DNA from: Spirochaeta sp.
Lineage (GTDB): Bacteria; Spirochaetota; Spirochaetia; DSM-27196; SLAA01
NCBI GenBank assembly: GCA_020201015.1
Contig: JAIVHN010000011.1
Span: 1 to 30,717 of the forward strand
Length of the DNA: 30,717 nucleotides
Direction: 5' to 3'
This document shows, piece after piece, positions 1 to 7,789 of this stretch (within the stretch, counting starts at the first letter, position 1; every line of letters begins with the position of its first letter). Made by a program: the position numbers and the translations under genes. Below the pieces are notes generated by a model that was given only the letters and a program-made list of their open reading frames with translations, was not told the DNA's origin and searched no databases.

Positions 1-102
1 GTAGTCGACCGGGAGCCCATCGGTGTTGGAAACAACCAAGTGTTGTGCATAACTAAGGCCCGTGGACGTGAGAGATGTAGTAAACAAGTCAAGCTGCTGC
101 AA
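1..102 (-). CDS. Partial gene, N-terminus only, function unknown
   Basis: An open frame of 34 codons runs off the left edge of the window. It begins with TTG at 102-100, preceded by a good Shine-Dalgarno sequence (AGGGAG) about 6 nt upstream. The visible peptide starts MQQLDLFTTS and ends SNTDGLPVDY at the edge. I do not recognise the family and this is too little to assign a role. The start is chosen only on the ribosome binding site. The 165 bases between it and the next gene (103-267) show nothing else I can support. Confidence 0.45.
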   Translation of the reverse strand, partial: MQQLDLFTTSLTSTGLSYAQHLVVSNTDGLPVDY

Positions 103-267
103 GGTAATCTCCCTATGCTGTAAGCTGCTCGTTTGTGCGTTTCTGAGTCTACCACGAGATGTTTACCATTAGAATCGGATTCCTGCTCGAGAGTTGCCGC
201 GATGAATCGGTTGACGCAGCAGCAAACGCCGCTCTGTGATTCTCTGCCAAGACCGTAGACGCGCTCT

Positions 268-1554
268 TCAATCTTCCAGTGTGCGGTCCGACTCCCTAAT
301 GGTATGTGAGCGGGTAAAGGCTGGCTCGCTGCTGACCGCAATTCCGTAAATAATATTGCCTTTTCCAATGATGTAGCCTATCACACTGCCAATTGTGGCA
401 GGCACAGCAATGCGCAGCCCCACCATCTCTATCAGCAGGATGGCGGCACTCACCGGGACACTGGCGACACTTGCCAGGCTTGCGGACATGCCTGCTACTA
501 CCATTGATGCCAGCAAAGCGTCCTGACCAACAGCAACAAAGCCGCCTAACGCGTTGCCGCAGATGGCACCTACGAAAAGTGCCGGAATAACCAAGCCGCC
601 GCTGCCGCCAAACCCAATGGTAAAAGAAGTTGCCAAGATCTTGGCGGTCAGGAGAATTAGCAAGATTGAGAGCGGTTGCACCGTCACTAGCATGCTCTGA
701 ATAACACCCAGCCCGATACCGGCAGTATCGGGCACGGCAGCAATGAGAAGGCCTGCGACCAATGCGCCAAAAACCGGTGCCAAGCGTTGATACGGGAAAC
801 GTCCGGCAAGTTTTCTACTGAACTGGAAAGAACGCATAAAGAGTAAGGCAGCCAGCCCTGCAATTATAGCCGACAGAAAGTAGTAGTGGATGTTGGCTAC
901 ATCCGGAACGTACTCCGGTATGAGTAAGAGTGGCTCGGCGTTGTCCAGGAGGCTGTACACAACAAAGCCCATGGTGGAGGACAGCATTGCCGGAAAAAGG
1001 TCGGCGTAATGGAGCGATGACTTGTACAAGACCTCTACCGCAAAAATTCCACCCGCTAAGGGCGAGTGAAAGGCGGCCCCCACCGCACCTGCCGCACCAC
1101 AGACAGTAAGAATGCGCCGGTCGTGCACCGTGAAAAAACGCCGGACCGGCGGCATTTTATCCATGATGTTGGCAATAGAGCCACCGATGAGAACCATTGG
1201 CCCTTCAATTCCACCGCTGCCGCGAAACCCCAAGGTTGCTAATGACGCAAGAATCTTCGAGACCGCAGTCTTGCGGTCAAGGCTGCCATAACGTAGGTTT
1301 ACCGCGGTTATGTAGCGGTCGGTACCAAAGCCCGCTGCCGCAGGATCCCACAGGAAAATAAGGGCTGCAATGCAGGCGCCAATTGCAGGGGTGATCCAGA
1401 GTGGGAGCGCTACAGTGGAGTTGCTTACCATTGAAATACCGCGGCGTAAGGCAAGCGCGCCCAGACCGCCGCCGACACCAACAAGCGATGCTACAACACC
1501 CCATTTGAGAACATACACTGATATATCGATTATATTGCGCCCTAAACGTCTCAC
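268..1554 (-). CDS. ClC-family chloride channel / H+-Cl- antiporter
   Basis: A 428-aa polytopic membrane protein of the voltage-gated chloride channel (ClC) family, expected to move Cl- or another anion across the inner membrane. Family signatures are visible: GSGGIEGPMV (about residues 112-121) corresponds to the GREGP filter loop and keeps the gating glutamate (E117); GAAGAVGAAFHSPLAGG follows; and GGSGGLVIPALFVGA (around 320) corresponds to the GxFxP filter loop with Phe replaced by Leu. The first filter motif GSGIP is replaced by GFGTD (75-79), so the anion preference is uncertain. It has no C-terminal CBS domains. The GTG start at 1554 has no Shine-Dalgarno sequence, but a promoter ends 8 nt upstream. 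It is divergent from a TrkA-like gene. The family call is firm; the substrate is not. Confidence 0.9.
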   Translation of the reverse strand: MRRLGRNIIDISVYVLKWGVVASLVGVGGGLGALALRRGISMVSNSTVALPLWITPAIGACIAALIFLWDPAAAGFGTDRYITAVNLRYGSLDRKTAVSKILASLATLGFRGSGGIEGPMVLIGGSIANIMDKMPPVRRFFTVHDRRILTVCGAAGAVGAAFHSPLAGGIFAVEVLYKSSLHYADLFPAMLSSTMGFVVYSLLDNAEPLLLIPEYVPDVANIHYYFLSAIIAGLAALLFMRSFQFSRKLAGRFPYQRLAPVFGALVAGLLIAAVPDTAGIGLGVIQSMLVTVQPLSILLILLTAKILATSFTIGFGGSGGLVIPALFVGAICGNALGGFVAVGQDALLASMVVAGMSASLASVASVPVSAAILLIEMVGLRIAVPATIGSVIGYIIGKGNIIYGIAVSSEPAFTRSHTIRESDRTLED

Positions 1555-1562
1555 GTTGTGGG

Positions 1563-1591
1563 AGCATAGCGTTCACTGGATTTCGTGACAA
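1563..1591 (-). promoter_or_regulatory. Sigma70-type promoter of the ClC gene, apparently leaderless
   Basis: On the minus strand, TTGTCA (1591-1586), a 17-bp spacer and TATGCT (1568-1563) are followed after 8 nt by the GTG start codon at 1554. Transcription would begin at or within 1-2 nt of the start codon, and there is no Shine-Dalgarno sequence. This is read from the sequence; usage is inferred. Confidence 0.55.
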
Positions 1592-1625
1592 GTAGCCCGG
1601 CGGGCGTCTCCGGATGTGAACTGTA

Positions 1626-1654
1626 TTGACAGCTCGTGACAGTCGGCATACCGT
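1626..1654 (+). promoter_or_regulatory. Sigma70-type promoter of the TrkA-like gene, apparently leaderless
   Basis: A consensus TTGACA (1626-1631), 17-bp spacer and TACCGT (1649-1654) are followed by the ATG at 1661 with only 6 nt between. No Shine-Dalgarno sequence precedes the ATG. The -10 box is weak, but its placement mirrors the divergent promoter on the other strand. Confidence 0.5.
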
Positions 1655-1660
1655 TGCGCT

Positions 1661-3100
1661 ATGAGAGTTTGGATACTGGGTGCGGGCACCTTGGGCGTGC
1701 TGGTAGCGGATCATTTTGTGCGTGAGTTGCACGATGTCGTCCTCATTGAGCGTGACCACGCCGCTGCGGGTGAGGCACTGCGCAAGGTAGACTGCAATGT
1801 AGAAATCTGCGATGGTACCGATCTCGCGGCGTTGCGCAGGCTCTCTATCGACCGCGCCGACTGTTTTGTTGCCGTTACCGGTTCCGATGAAGTGAACATG
1901 GTTGTGTGCGGGCTTGTTGCCCATGCCTTTAGAACACCGGTGAAAATTGCCCGCGTGCGGAACTCGCATTACGCCATGGGGATTTCCGGGGATCCAGAGC
2001 TCTTTGGTATCGACCATGTTCTGACACCGGAAATCGAGACGGCCGCCTCTATTCTGCGGTCGCTGGAGTATGGACCTATAGGTCAGGTAGCTGCACTACA
2101 ACGTACGTCGTACTCGTTACGCGAAGTTCTGGTCAGCGCAGCAGGCGGGCTTGAGGGGGCGTCGTTAGCTGAGGTGCGTCGAAGTTGTTCACAACCCTTT
2201 ATAGCCCCCATGCTGACCCGCGACCGTGAATACATCATTGTGAGTGGCTCCACGCGCTTACGACGTAACGATACGCTCTACGTTTTCTCCACTGCCGAGG
2301 CACATCAAGAACTGCTTGTGCGCGACGGTGGTAAGCCGCTGGAACAGCGCGGCCGCATTCTCATCCTGGGCGGTTCGCTCATCGGCGTCACCCTTGCTCA
2401 ATCTCTGTGGAATCATAGTGGTGACAAAGCGTCCAAGGACGGCATGATCTCGCGACTTATGCAACAGCTAAAACGCCAGGTTTCCGGGCATATGACTATT
2501 ATTGAACCCTCCGAGGCATTGTGTGAGCATATATCCCATATGGTCCCGGGGGCCGAGATCATCAATGCCGATATCCGTGATGAACACAAGTTCAAGGCGG
2601 AGGACTACCAACGACACGATATGGCAATTGCGGTCGGCACGAATCAGGAAGCCAATATCGTGGGGGCCCTCCATGCAAAGGTAAAGGGTGTACCCCGGGT
2701 GGCGGCGGTCTTGTATCAGGATGGGTACGCCAGGATAGCGCGCAGTTTGGGGGTGGATCTTCCGGTGAGCCTGCGGAGCTGTACCGTCAGCGCCATTGCC
2801 TCTCATCTGCGCGGTGATGCGGTCAAGGCGCTGTATAGCATTGCTGGCACCAGTATATCAATTGTCGAGGTAGTCCTGGCAGAACGCAGCGCCTTTAATG
2901 GAGTTCCCCTTAGTCGTGCGGCGCTCCCAGGTCAAACCTTGATCCTATCAATAACTCGTGACTCAACGGTGATTATTCCAAACGGAGATGAACTCCTTAT
3001 TGCAGGCGATATTGTGGTGGCGTTGACTCCGCGGCGGTATGAGGCGACACTCATTCACCTGATTCGTGCTACACGCCAGATGTCGCGCGCTGCCCGTTAG
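1661..3100 (+). CDS. TrkA-like double-RCK potassium transport regulator
   Basis: A 479-aa cytoplasmic protein with two TrkA_N-TrkA_C (RCK) repeats, as in full-length TrkA, which gates Trk/Ktr potassium uptake in response to bound NAD(H) or ATP. The first Rossmann repeat starts at residue 1 with GAGTLG (7-12) and an acidic end of strand 2 (LIERD). The second starts near residue 230 with ILGGSLIG. The second repeat has an insert of about 25 residues (WNHSGDKASK onward) before its second strand. C-terminal TrkA_C-like segments are near 140-220 and 395-475. The membrane partner TrkH/KtrB is not in this window; the neighbour is a ClC gene sharing the promoter region, which suggests coordinated salt homeostasis. 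It is convergent with the broken kinase gene ending at 3167. Confidence 0.85.
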   Translation: MRVWILGAGTLGVLVADHFVRELHDVVLIERDHAAAGEALRKVDCNVEICDGTDLAALRRLSIDRADCFVAVTGSDEVNMVVCGLVAHAFRTPVKIARVRNSHYAMGISGDPELFGIDHVLTPEIETAASILRSLEYGPIGQVAALQRTSYSLREVLVSAAGGLEGASLAEVRRSCSQPFIAPMLTRDREYIIVSGSTRLRRNDTLYVFSTAEAHQELLVRDGGKPLEQRGRILILGGSLIGVTLAQSLWNHSGDKASKDGMISRLMQQLKRQVSGHMTIIEPSEALCEHISHMVPGAEIINADIRDEHKFKAEDYQRHDMAIAVGTNQEANIVGALHAKVKGVPRVAAVLYQDGYARIARSLGVDLPVSLRSCTVSAIASHLRGDAVKALYSIAGTSISIVEVVLAERSAFNGVPLSRAALPGQTLILSITRDSTVIIPNGDELLIAGDIVVALTPRRYEATLIHLIRATRQMSRAAR

Positions 3101-3166
3101 CGGCTCTCGCGCCTACTCCCGCCAGCTGGCTCCCGGCTGGCCAGCGGTGCTCCTGGCTGGCCCCAA

Positions 3167-5019
3167 TCACACCGAAAAGGAAAGTGTAACTTGAGTGCCG
3201 TGAACGGACTGTATATGGAGCTCGGCTTGCAGCTGAGAGGCGAGCATCTGCACCAGCGACAATCCAAAGCCTCCGTCGGTTTCGGGTCGTACCACTCTAC
3301 CACCGAAGTCACCAGGTCATGAAGGTAGTCATGCACCGGGATCTCTCCTGCTACATCTGAAAGGAGCATTCTTTCATACAGGCGACTCATACTGCCCACG
3401 CGCCCCGCAGCGTCCTCGAGTGCCGTCACGGTTTGCGGGTGTTTGCTATCCTGCGCCTGCAGTGACAGAAGACTGCAAATTGAGCTGAGGTTGTTCTTAA
3501 TGCGGTGATGTGTCTCGCGTAGCAGGAGTTCTTTATCCTCCAGCTGACGACGCAGCGCCTCCTCGGCCTCTTGTTTCTCCATGTTTTCAAAAAGCTGCGC
3601 CACAAGTGAGGCAACGGTGCTCACAAAGGCCTCTTCATCCGGTGCCCAGCTACGTTGCGGCCCAATGTGTTCGCACGACATCACGCCGACAATGCGCCCG
3701 TCAACCACAATTGCGGAGTCAAGCAGTGAGCTAATATTACGTGGCTTCAGATAACTCTCGGCAAGTTCAGCCGTGCGAGGGTCGTTGAGCCCGTCGTGTG
3801 CAAACACCTGGCTTCGTTCCCTCATGGCCTCAAAGTAGTGTGGGTGCTCTGCAACAAAAATCGGATCACTATCCTCACGCTGGGTGTGCCGAGCTTCGGC
3901 TGCCGTGTAGAGATCCAGGCATTCTAAGATCTCTCCATTTGAGGTGAGTTCCCAGATGCTTGCGCGTGCAACTCCTAAAGTCATGGAGACGCTCTCGGTA
4001 ATGTGCTGCAGATTATGGAGTAGACTCCCGTCAATAACTGTCGCATTCAGGGCCAGCTCTGATAGCGCCTGTCGCTGCGCGACGGCTCGTTTGGCGGCAG
4101 TCTCGCGCTCCTGTCCTGCTGCTCTTGCGGCGGTGATATCTTCAAAGGTCGCATAGACCTGGTAGGCTTGGTTCGCGCCGGGGTGAAAAAGTGGAATTGC
4201 CGTAATTTTGAGCCAAACGTAGCGCTCAAGGTCGGGACGGAACACGCCGCGCACTACCGGCCCTACTGGTTCTCCGCTCTCTAACGCGACCATTGCTGGG
4301 TGATCTGGGCCCGGCACCTCGGAGCCGTCCTCACGTATCATGCGCCAACGGGGATCGTGAGACGACCCGCCAAGCACGTGATCTGTACTTATACCCAGAA
4401 TTCGTTCGGCTGCCGGATTCAGCGAGCTAATGCGGCCGTCGGCTTCCTGGTAGATAACACCTTGCGACATCGTCTCATAGAGCTGGCGGTACTGCGCCTC
4501 ACGTTCTCGCAGCCGTCCAGCCGGAACAAAGCCAGCGCTTAAGAAGCAACCAACGTCAACTACACTGACGAGTACTTGCTCGTAGCCTCTTTCGTACCCG
4601 GCCACCACAGACCACGCTACCTGTACCTGCAGCGGTGTTCCGTTAAGGGTAAGGTGCGTTGCCTCTTTGGAAAAATGTGTGCCACCTTCCCAAATTGTAA
4701 GCAGATCGTCACGAAAGTTTGTGTAAGACGCCTCGGAAAATAGTGTGGGCACCTGGCTCAGAAAGCGCTCTTTTGAGTCCGCACCGTACAGGCGCAGGGT
4801 AGTCTCGTTAACATCAACAACCCTTATACGGCTCACGAGGTCGCGCTCGGCTGCGGGCCGCTCGTTGAGGTAGTAAGCGAGGTCCTCCACATTGGAAGCG
4901 CGCAGCCCGTCCAACTGCTTTTTGACCGCCGAGAAGTCTTCCTCCCAGAGTGAGACCGGCGCCGACTCAAAAAGCTGTCGGTACCGGCTCTCGCTGTTTC
5001 GTTCTTCGTTCTCGGTCAA
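3167..5019 (-). pseudogene. Broken PAS-PAS-GAF-HisKA_2 sensor histidine kinase, ATPase core deleted
   Basis: The reading frame opens at TTG 5019, with GGGAG 6 nt upstream, and encodes two PAS-like domains (about residues 10-160 and 175-300), a GAF domain (about 325-475) and a HisKA_2 phosphoacceptor domain with RETHHRIKNNL (about 500-510) up to YLHDLVTSVVEWYD. There the frame breaks, near 3280-3295. In the next frame the tail ETDGGFGLSLVQML through GTQVTLSFSV and a TGA at 3169-3167 is the very end of a HATPase_c domain (G2 box onward). The N box and G1 box, about 80-90 residues, are absent. Read straight on, the frame gives a Cys-rich nonsense tail ending at 3097. I conclude that an internal deletion changed the frame and destroyed kinase activity. 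A truncated but expressed sensor remains possible. Confidence 0.8.
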
Positions 5020-5043
5020 ACTGCGCTCCCGTTGGAAATTGTG

Positions 5044-5167
5044 TACCGTACTCCGTACGAACTACCGTACTACGTGAACGTATCGCATTACGTGAAGTGT
5101 AAAGCCTAGCGTCCAAAACCACCAGACCTATTTTGGGCAACAAACCGTACATTCGGGCAACAAACCG
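5044..5167. repeat. Three pairs of short direct repeats at about 20-bp spacing
   Basis: The 235-base gap between the two divergent kinase remnants (5020-5254) contains three different direct repeat pairs: TACCGTACT at 5044-5052 and 5063-5071 (19 bp apart), TACGTGAA at 5071-5078 and 5089-5096 (18 bp apart), and GGGCAACAAACCG at 5135-5147 and 5155-5167 (20 bp apart). The spacings are close to two helical turns, as for tandem regulator sites. Their function is unknown. Confidence 0.5.
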
Positions 5168-5245
5168 CTTACATGAGCATCAAAATGTGTTTTTCTGTAG
5201 TAAAAAACGCCGGTCAAATTCGGTTTCTATCGCCGAGAAAAACAA

Positions 5246-6318
5246 GATAAATCCGTGCTTGTAGTCGACGACGAAGGCCTCATTTGTATGAGGGTTAAGG
5301 CCGCACTTGAGAGCAGCGGTTACCGGGTGTATCTGGCCGACAACGGCGCGGACGCTGTGTCGCTGTTGAGTTCACATGCGGACATCGACCTGGTTCTTAT
5401 GGACATTCAGCTCGACGACGGTATGAACGGCGGTGGAGGCGGCACGGCAGATTGTTGCCCTACAAGACCTACCGGTGGTCTTTCTTTCCTCCTGTACGGA
5501 CCCTCACATGCTTGAATGTGTGCAAGGGGTACCGGCCCCTATCAGTGGTCGGGAGCTTCATTGGTACCAGCAGAGCCTACTGTTTTGAGTATGATTGTGC
5601 CGCCGGAAGCACATCAAATACCTACGAGTGGTGTGCGCCCGGCGTAAGCCCGCAGTTGAACAACTTGCGGAATATCCGGCTGGAAGAGATCCCGGACTAG
5701 GTGAATGCGCATCGTCATGGACGGGAAATCTGGATTGGTGATGTTGCTAAGCTCCCCGAGGGCCGGGTGCGGGCACTCCTGGAAGCTTAAGGCATTGTAA
5801 CATGCTGCTCATCAGCAAGTGCTGAGCGTTGTTGAAGGCCACTTATGCTGGAAGGCACTGCAAACCGGCCAAACCGGCCAAAACGGCCCCTGTAAGGTTT
5901 GGGCCAATTTCCGTCTTGTAAATGAGGCTGGCCAGCCGAACGGGGTACATCGATACAAGATGCAAAACTCGCAAAATGGTAGGTGGTATGACTGCATGGA
6001 CCGCGCCATAGAGTGGAGTGACGGCCGCGTGGTACGCATGGAGGTTGCCGTAGACGTTACCGACTCCATGACAGCCCGCGAGGAACTCCTCAAGAGCCAG
6101 CAGAATTGGCGAGTTGCTGCAGGAAAAGGAGCTGGTGCTTAACGAAGCGCATCACCGGATAAAAAACAGCATGGCCATGGTTCAGGGCATGCTCACTCTA
6201 CAGGCCGACAGTAGCAAAGAGCCTGGGGCGACATCGCTGCTTGCCGAGCAGCACGGCGGTACTTTGGAGTACGCTGTCGACGGGGGTGCGTGTTACCACC
6301 CGACTGACCCTCTTTTAA
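5246..6318 (+). pseudogene. Degenerate hybrid REC-GAF-PAS-HisKA_2 histidine kinase
   Basis: Pieces of one hybrid kinase lie in order but in changing frames. A receiver domain opens with SVLVVDDEGLICMRV and reaches VLMDIQLDDGMNG (about 5252-5435), then shifts frame to ARQIVALQDLPVVFLSSC (from 5442). A GAF domain follows in a third frame (GTSRAYCFEYD, NTYEWCAPGVSPQLNNL, HGREIWIGDVAKLPEG, ALLEA), interrupted by TAG at 5698-5700 and TAA at 5788-5790. A PAS domain is in a fourth segment (NGRWYDCMDRAIEWSDGR, then VAVDVTDS). A HisKA_2 segment EAHHRIKNSMAMVQGML (from about 6130) runs directly into a HATPase_c tail, AEQHGGTLEYAVDGG, then, after an indel at a run of five G (about 6280-6285), VRVTTRLTLF and TAA at 6316-6318. 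A 9-bp repeat (5862-5888) fits slippage. It is clearly inactive. Confidence 0.85.
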
Positions 6319-6351
6319 GGCCAACTGTTCCGCTTTGAAGGCCAGAGCAGC

Positions 6352-7656
6352 TCACTCAATTCTCAGGATGCGCAGCACCTCGTTAAGCTTACTCATATGC
6401 GTGCGGATGCGTGTCGACTGAGACTTGCTTAAGCCGGTGACCGAGGCTCGCCGCTGAATGTGCTCCAGCAAGCGGGTTAGGTCGTCCACTGCCGACTTCA
6501 CCCTCAGGTCGTTGTCCATGTTGAGTCGAAACACAGTTGGAATCTCTTCAATCATGCGGTCAGTCCGTTGTGCTTCCCATTCCGGGCGTTGTTGGCCGTT
6601 CTTTTCCGTGGGCGCCTGCTCCGTAGGCGCCTGCGGCTGCATGAGGACATCCACGGATTTTTGCAGCCGCGACAAGAGCCGAGCCGTGTTCTGGAGGTGC
6701 TCATCGGTCATGTTCAGTTGCTCGCGGTAGTAGATATAGGTCAAGCTCAGGCGAATTGTGTGCGGCGAATAGCCGCGCTTGAGGATTTGTGAGGGATACA
6801 TGACATTTCCGCGCGACTTGGACATTTTTTTCCCCTCAACAATGAGGTGCTCCCCGTGTGCCCAGTACGGACAAAACTCGGTGCCAAAGGCACCTTCCAT
6901 GACAGCACGGTTGTAATCGTGGTGTCGGTAGAGATTGTCAATACCGCCGCAGTGAATATCAATTTCAGATCCTAAGCTACTAAGGATTATCGCTGGATCT
7001 TGCACATTCCAGGCTGGTCGTCCTCGTCCTAAATCGGTATCCCAGGAGAAGCCGTCGTCAGGCAGGTTTCCATGCCAGAGTACGAAATCGCCACGATTCC
7101 AGCGCCGTCCGTCGTAGGTGTCTTTTGCAAAGCGCACTCGCTTCGTGGGCCAGTTACTCATGTCCAGGCCAAAAACTTCGCCAAAGCCGGGATAACTAAG
7201 TGGATCGTAGTAGATATTTCCGTCGGTGTGGCGGTAGGCATGGCCTCGGTCGAGCAAGCGCTGCACTAAGCTTACGGCTTCAGAGACGACCTCGGTAGCA
7301 CGGGGAATCCCGGGCTTTGGTAAGCTCAGCTCTAAGAGCTTGGAGCTCTCAAAGAAAGAGTCTATGACAGGTTGCGTGAGTTCGGAAAGGGTGTGGCCAG
7401 TTGACTTGGATTCCGCGACGGCCTTGTCTTCAATATCGGTGAAGTTCATGCCCCGCTCGACATCAAAGCCCTGGTACTCAAGATACCGCTGAAGAATGTC
7501 TTCAAAGAGAAATGTGCGGTAGTTGCCTATATGCTGCTCGCGGTAAACCGATGGGCCGCAAGTAAAAAGCTTGACTGTGCCTTCCCTGCGCGGCACAAAC
7601 AGCTCCTTGCGGCGATTCAAGGTGTTGTAAATGTATAAAGTGCTCGGTTTTGCCAT
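6352..7656 (-). CDS. cysS: Cysteinyl-tRNA synthetase-like class I ligase with altered zinc site
   Basis: A 434-aa class I aminoacyl-tRNA synthetase fold. TCGPSVYREQHIGNYRTF (32-49) carries the HIGN form of the HIGH motif, NFTDIEDKAV (71-80) is typical of CysRS, and KKMSKSRGN (276-284) is the KMSKS loop. CysRS normally binds zinc through four residues. Here the first Cys is present (C33) and the HH pair is kept (245-246), but the second Cys, in the usual IECSAM motif, is Asp (D220 in WNVQDPAI), and the usual HHENE is HHDYN. A new Cys appears in IDIHCGGID (C236), one residue after IDIH. The C-terminal region is short (family about 460-500 aa). The ATG at 7656 has GGGAG upstream. It may be a working divergent CysRS or a paralogue that activates cysteine or another amino acid for a different purpose. 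Confidence 0.75.
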   Translation of the reverse strand: MAKPSTLYIYNTLNRRKELFVPRREGTVKLFTCGPSVYREQHIGNYRTFLFEDILQRYLEYQGFDVERGMNFTDIEDKAVAESKSTGHTLSELTQPVIDSFFESSKLLELSLPKPGIPRATEVVSEAVSLVQRLLDRGHAYRHTDGNIYYDPLSYPGFGEVFGLDMSNWPTKRVRFAKDTYDGRRWNRGDFVLWHGNLPDDGFSWDTDLGRGRPAWNVQDPAIILSSLGSEIDIHCGGIDNLYRHHDYNRAVMEGAFGTEFCPYWAHGEHLIVEGKKMSKSRGNVMYPSQILKRGYSPHTIRLSLTYIYYREQLNMTDEHLQNTARLLSRLQKSVDVLMQPQAPTEQAPTEKNGQQRPEWEAQRTDRMIEEIPTVFRLNMDNDLRVKSAVDDLTRLLEHIQRRASVTGLSKSQSTRIRTHMSKLNEVLRILRIE

Positions 7657-7789
7657 ATGGTTTAGTTCTCCCGTGCAGAGTATCGTAAATTTACAGGCTC
7701 ACGGCAACTTGCGTCATGTCCAGTCCCAATGCAGCGGATTGCAAATGGCTTGCAATGCACGAGTTGCTGAATGCGCTGCTGTACATCGA

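Noticed and set aside
1277..2017. Open frame of 246 codons on the minus strand across the ClC/TrkA start regions
   Set aside because: It is antisense to the trkA-like gene and out of frame with the ClC gene; its sequence is Cys/Arg-rich and low in hydrophobic pattern, typical of a shadow frame.
3112..3165. GC-rich GGCTGGCC repeats as a terminator between the trkA-like gene and the kinase remnant
   Set aside because: Short inverted repeats exist (GCCAGCTGGC, GCTGGCCAGC), but there is no T run on either strand and several pairings are possible.
3097..3290. Cys-rich C-terminal tail of the PAS-GAF kinase as a novel metal-binding domain
   Set aside because: The next frame over the same bases encodes a clear HATPase_c end, so the Cys-rich tail is a frameshift artefact.
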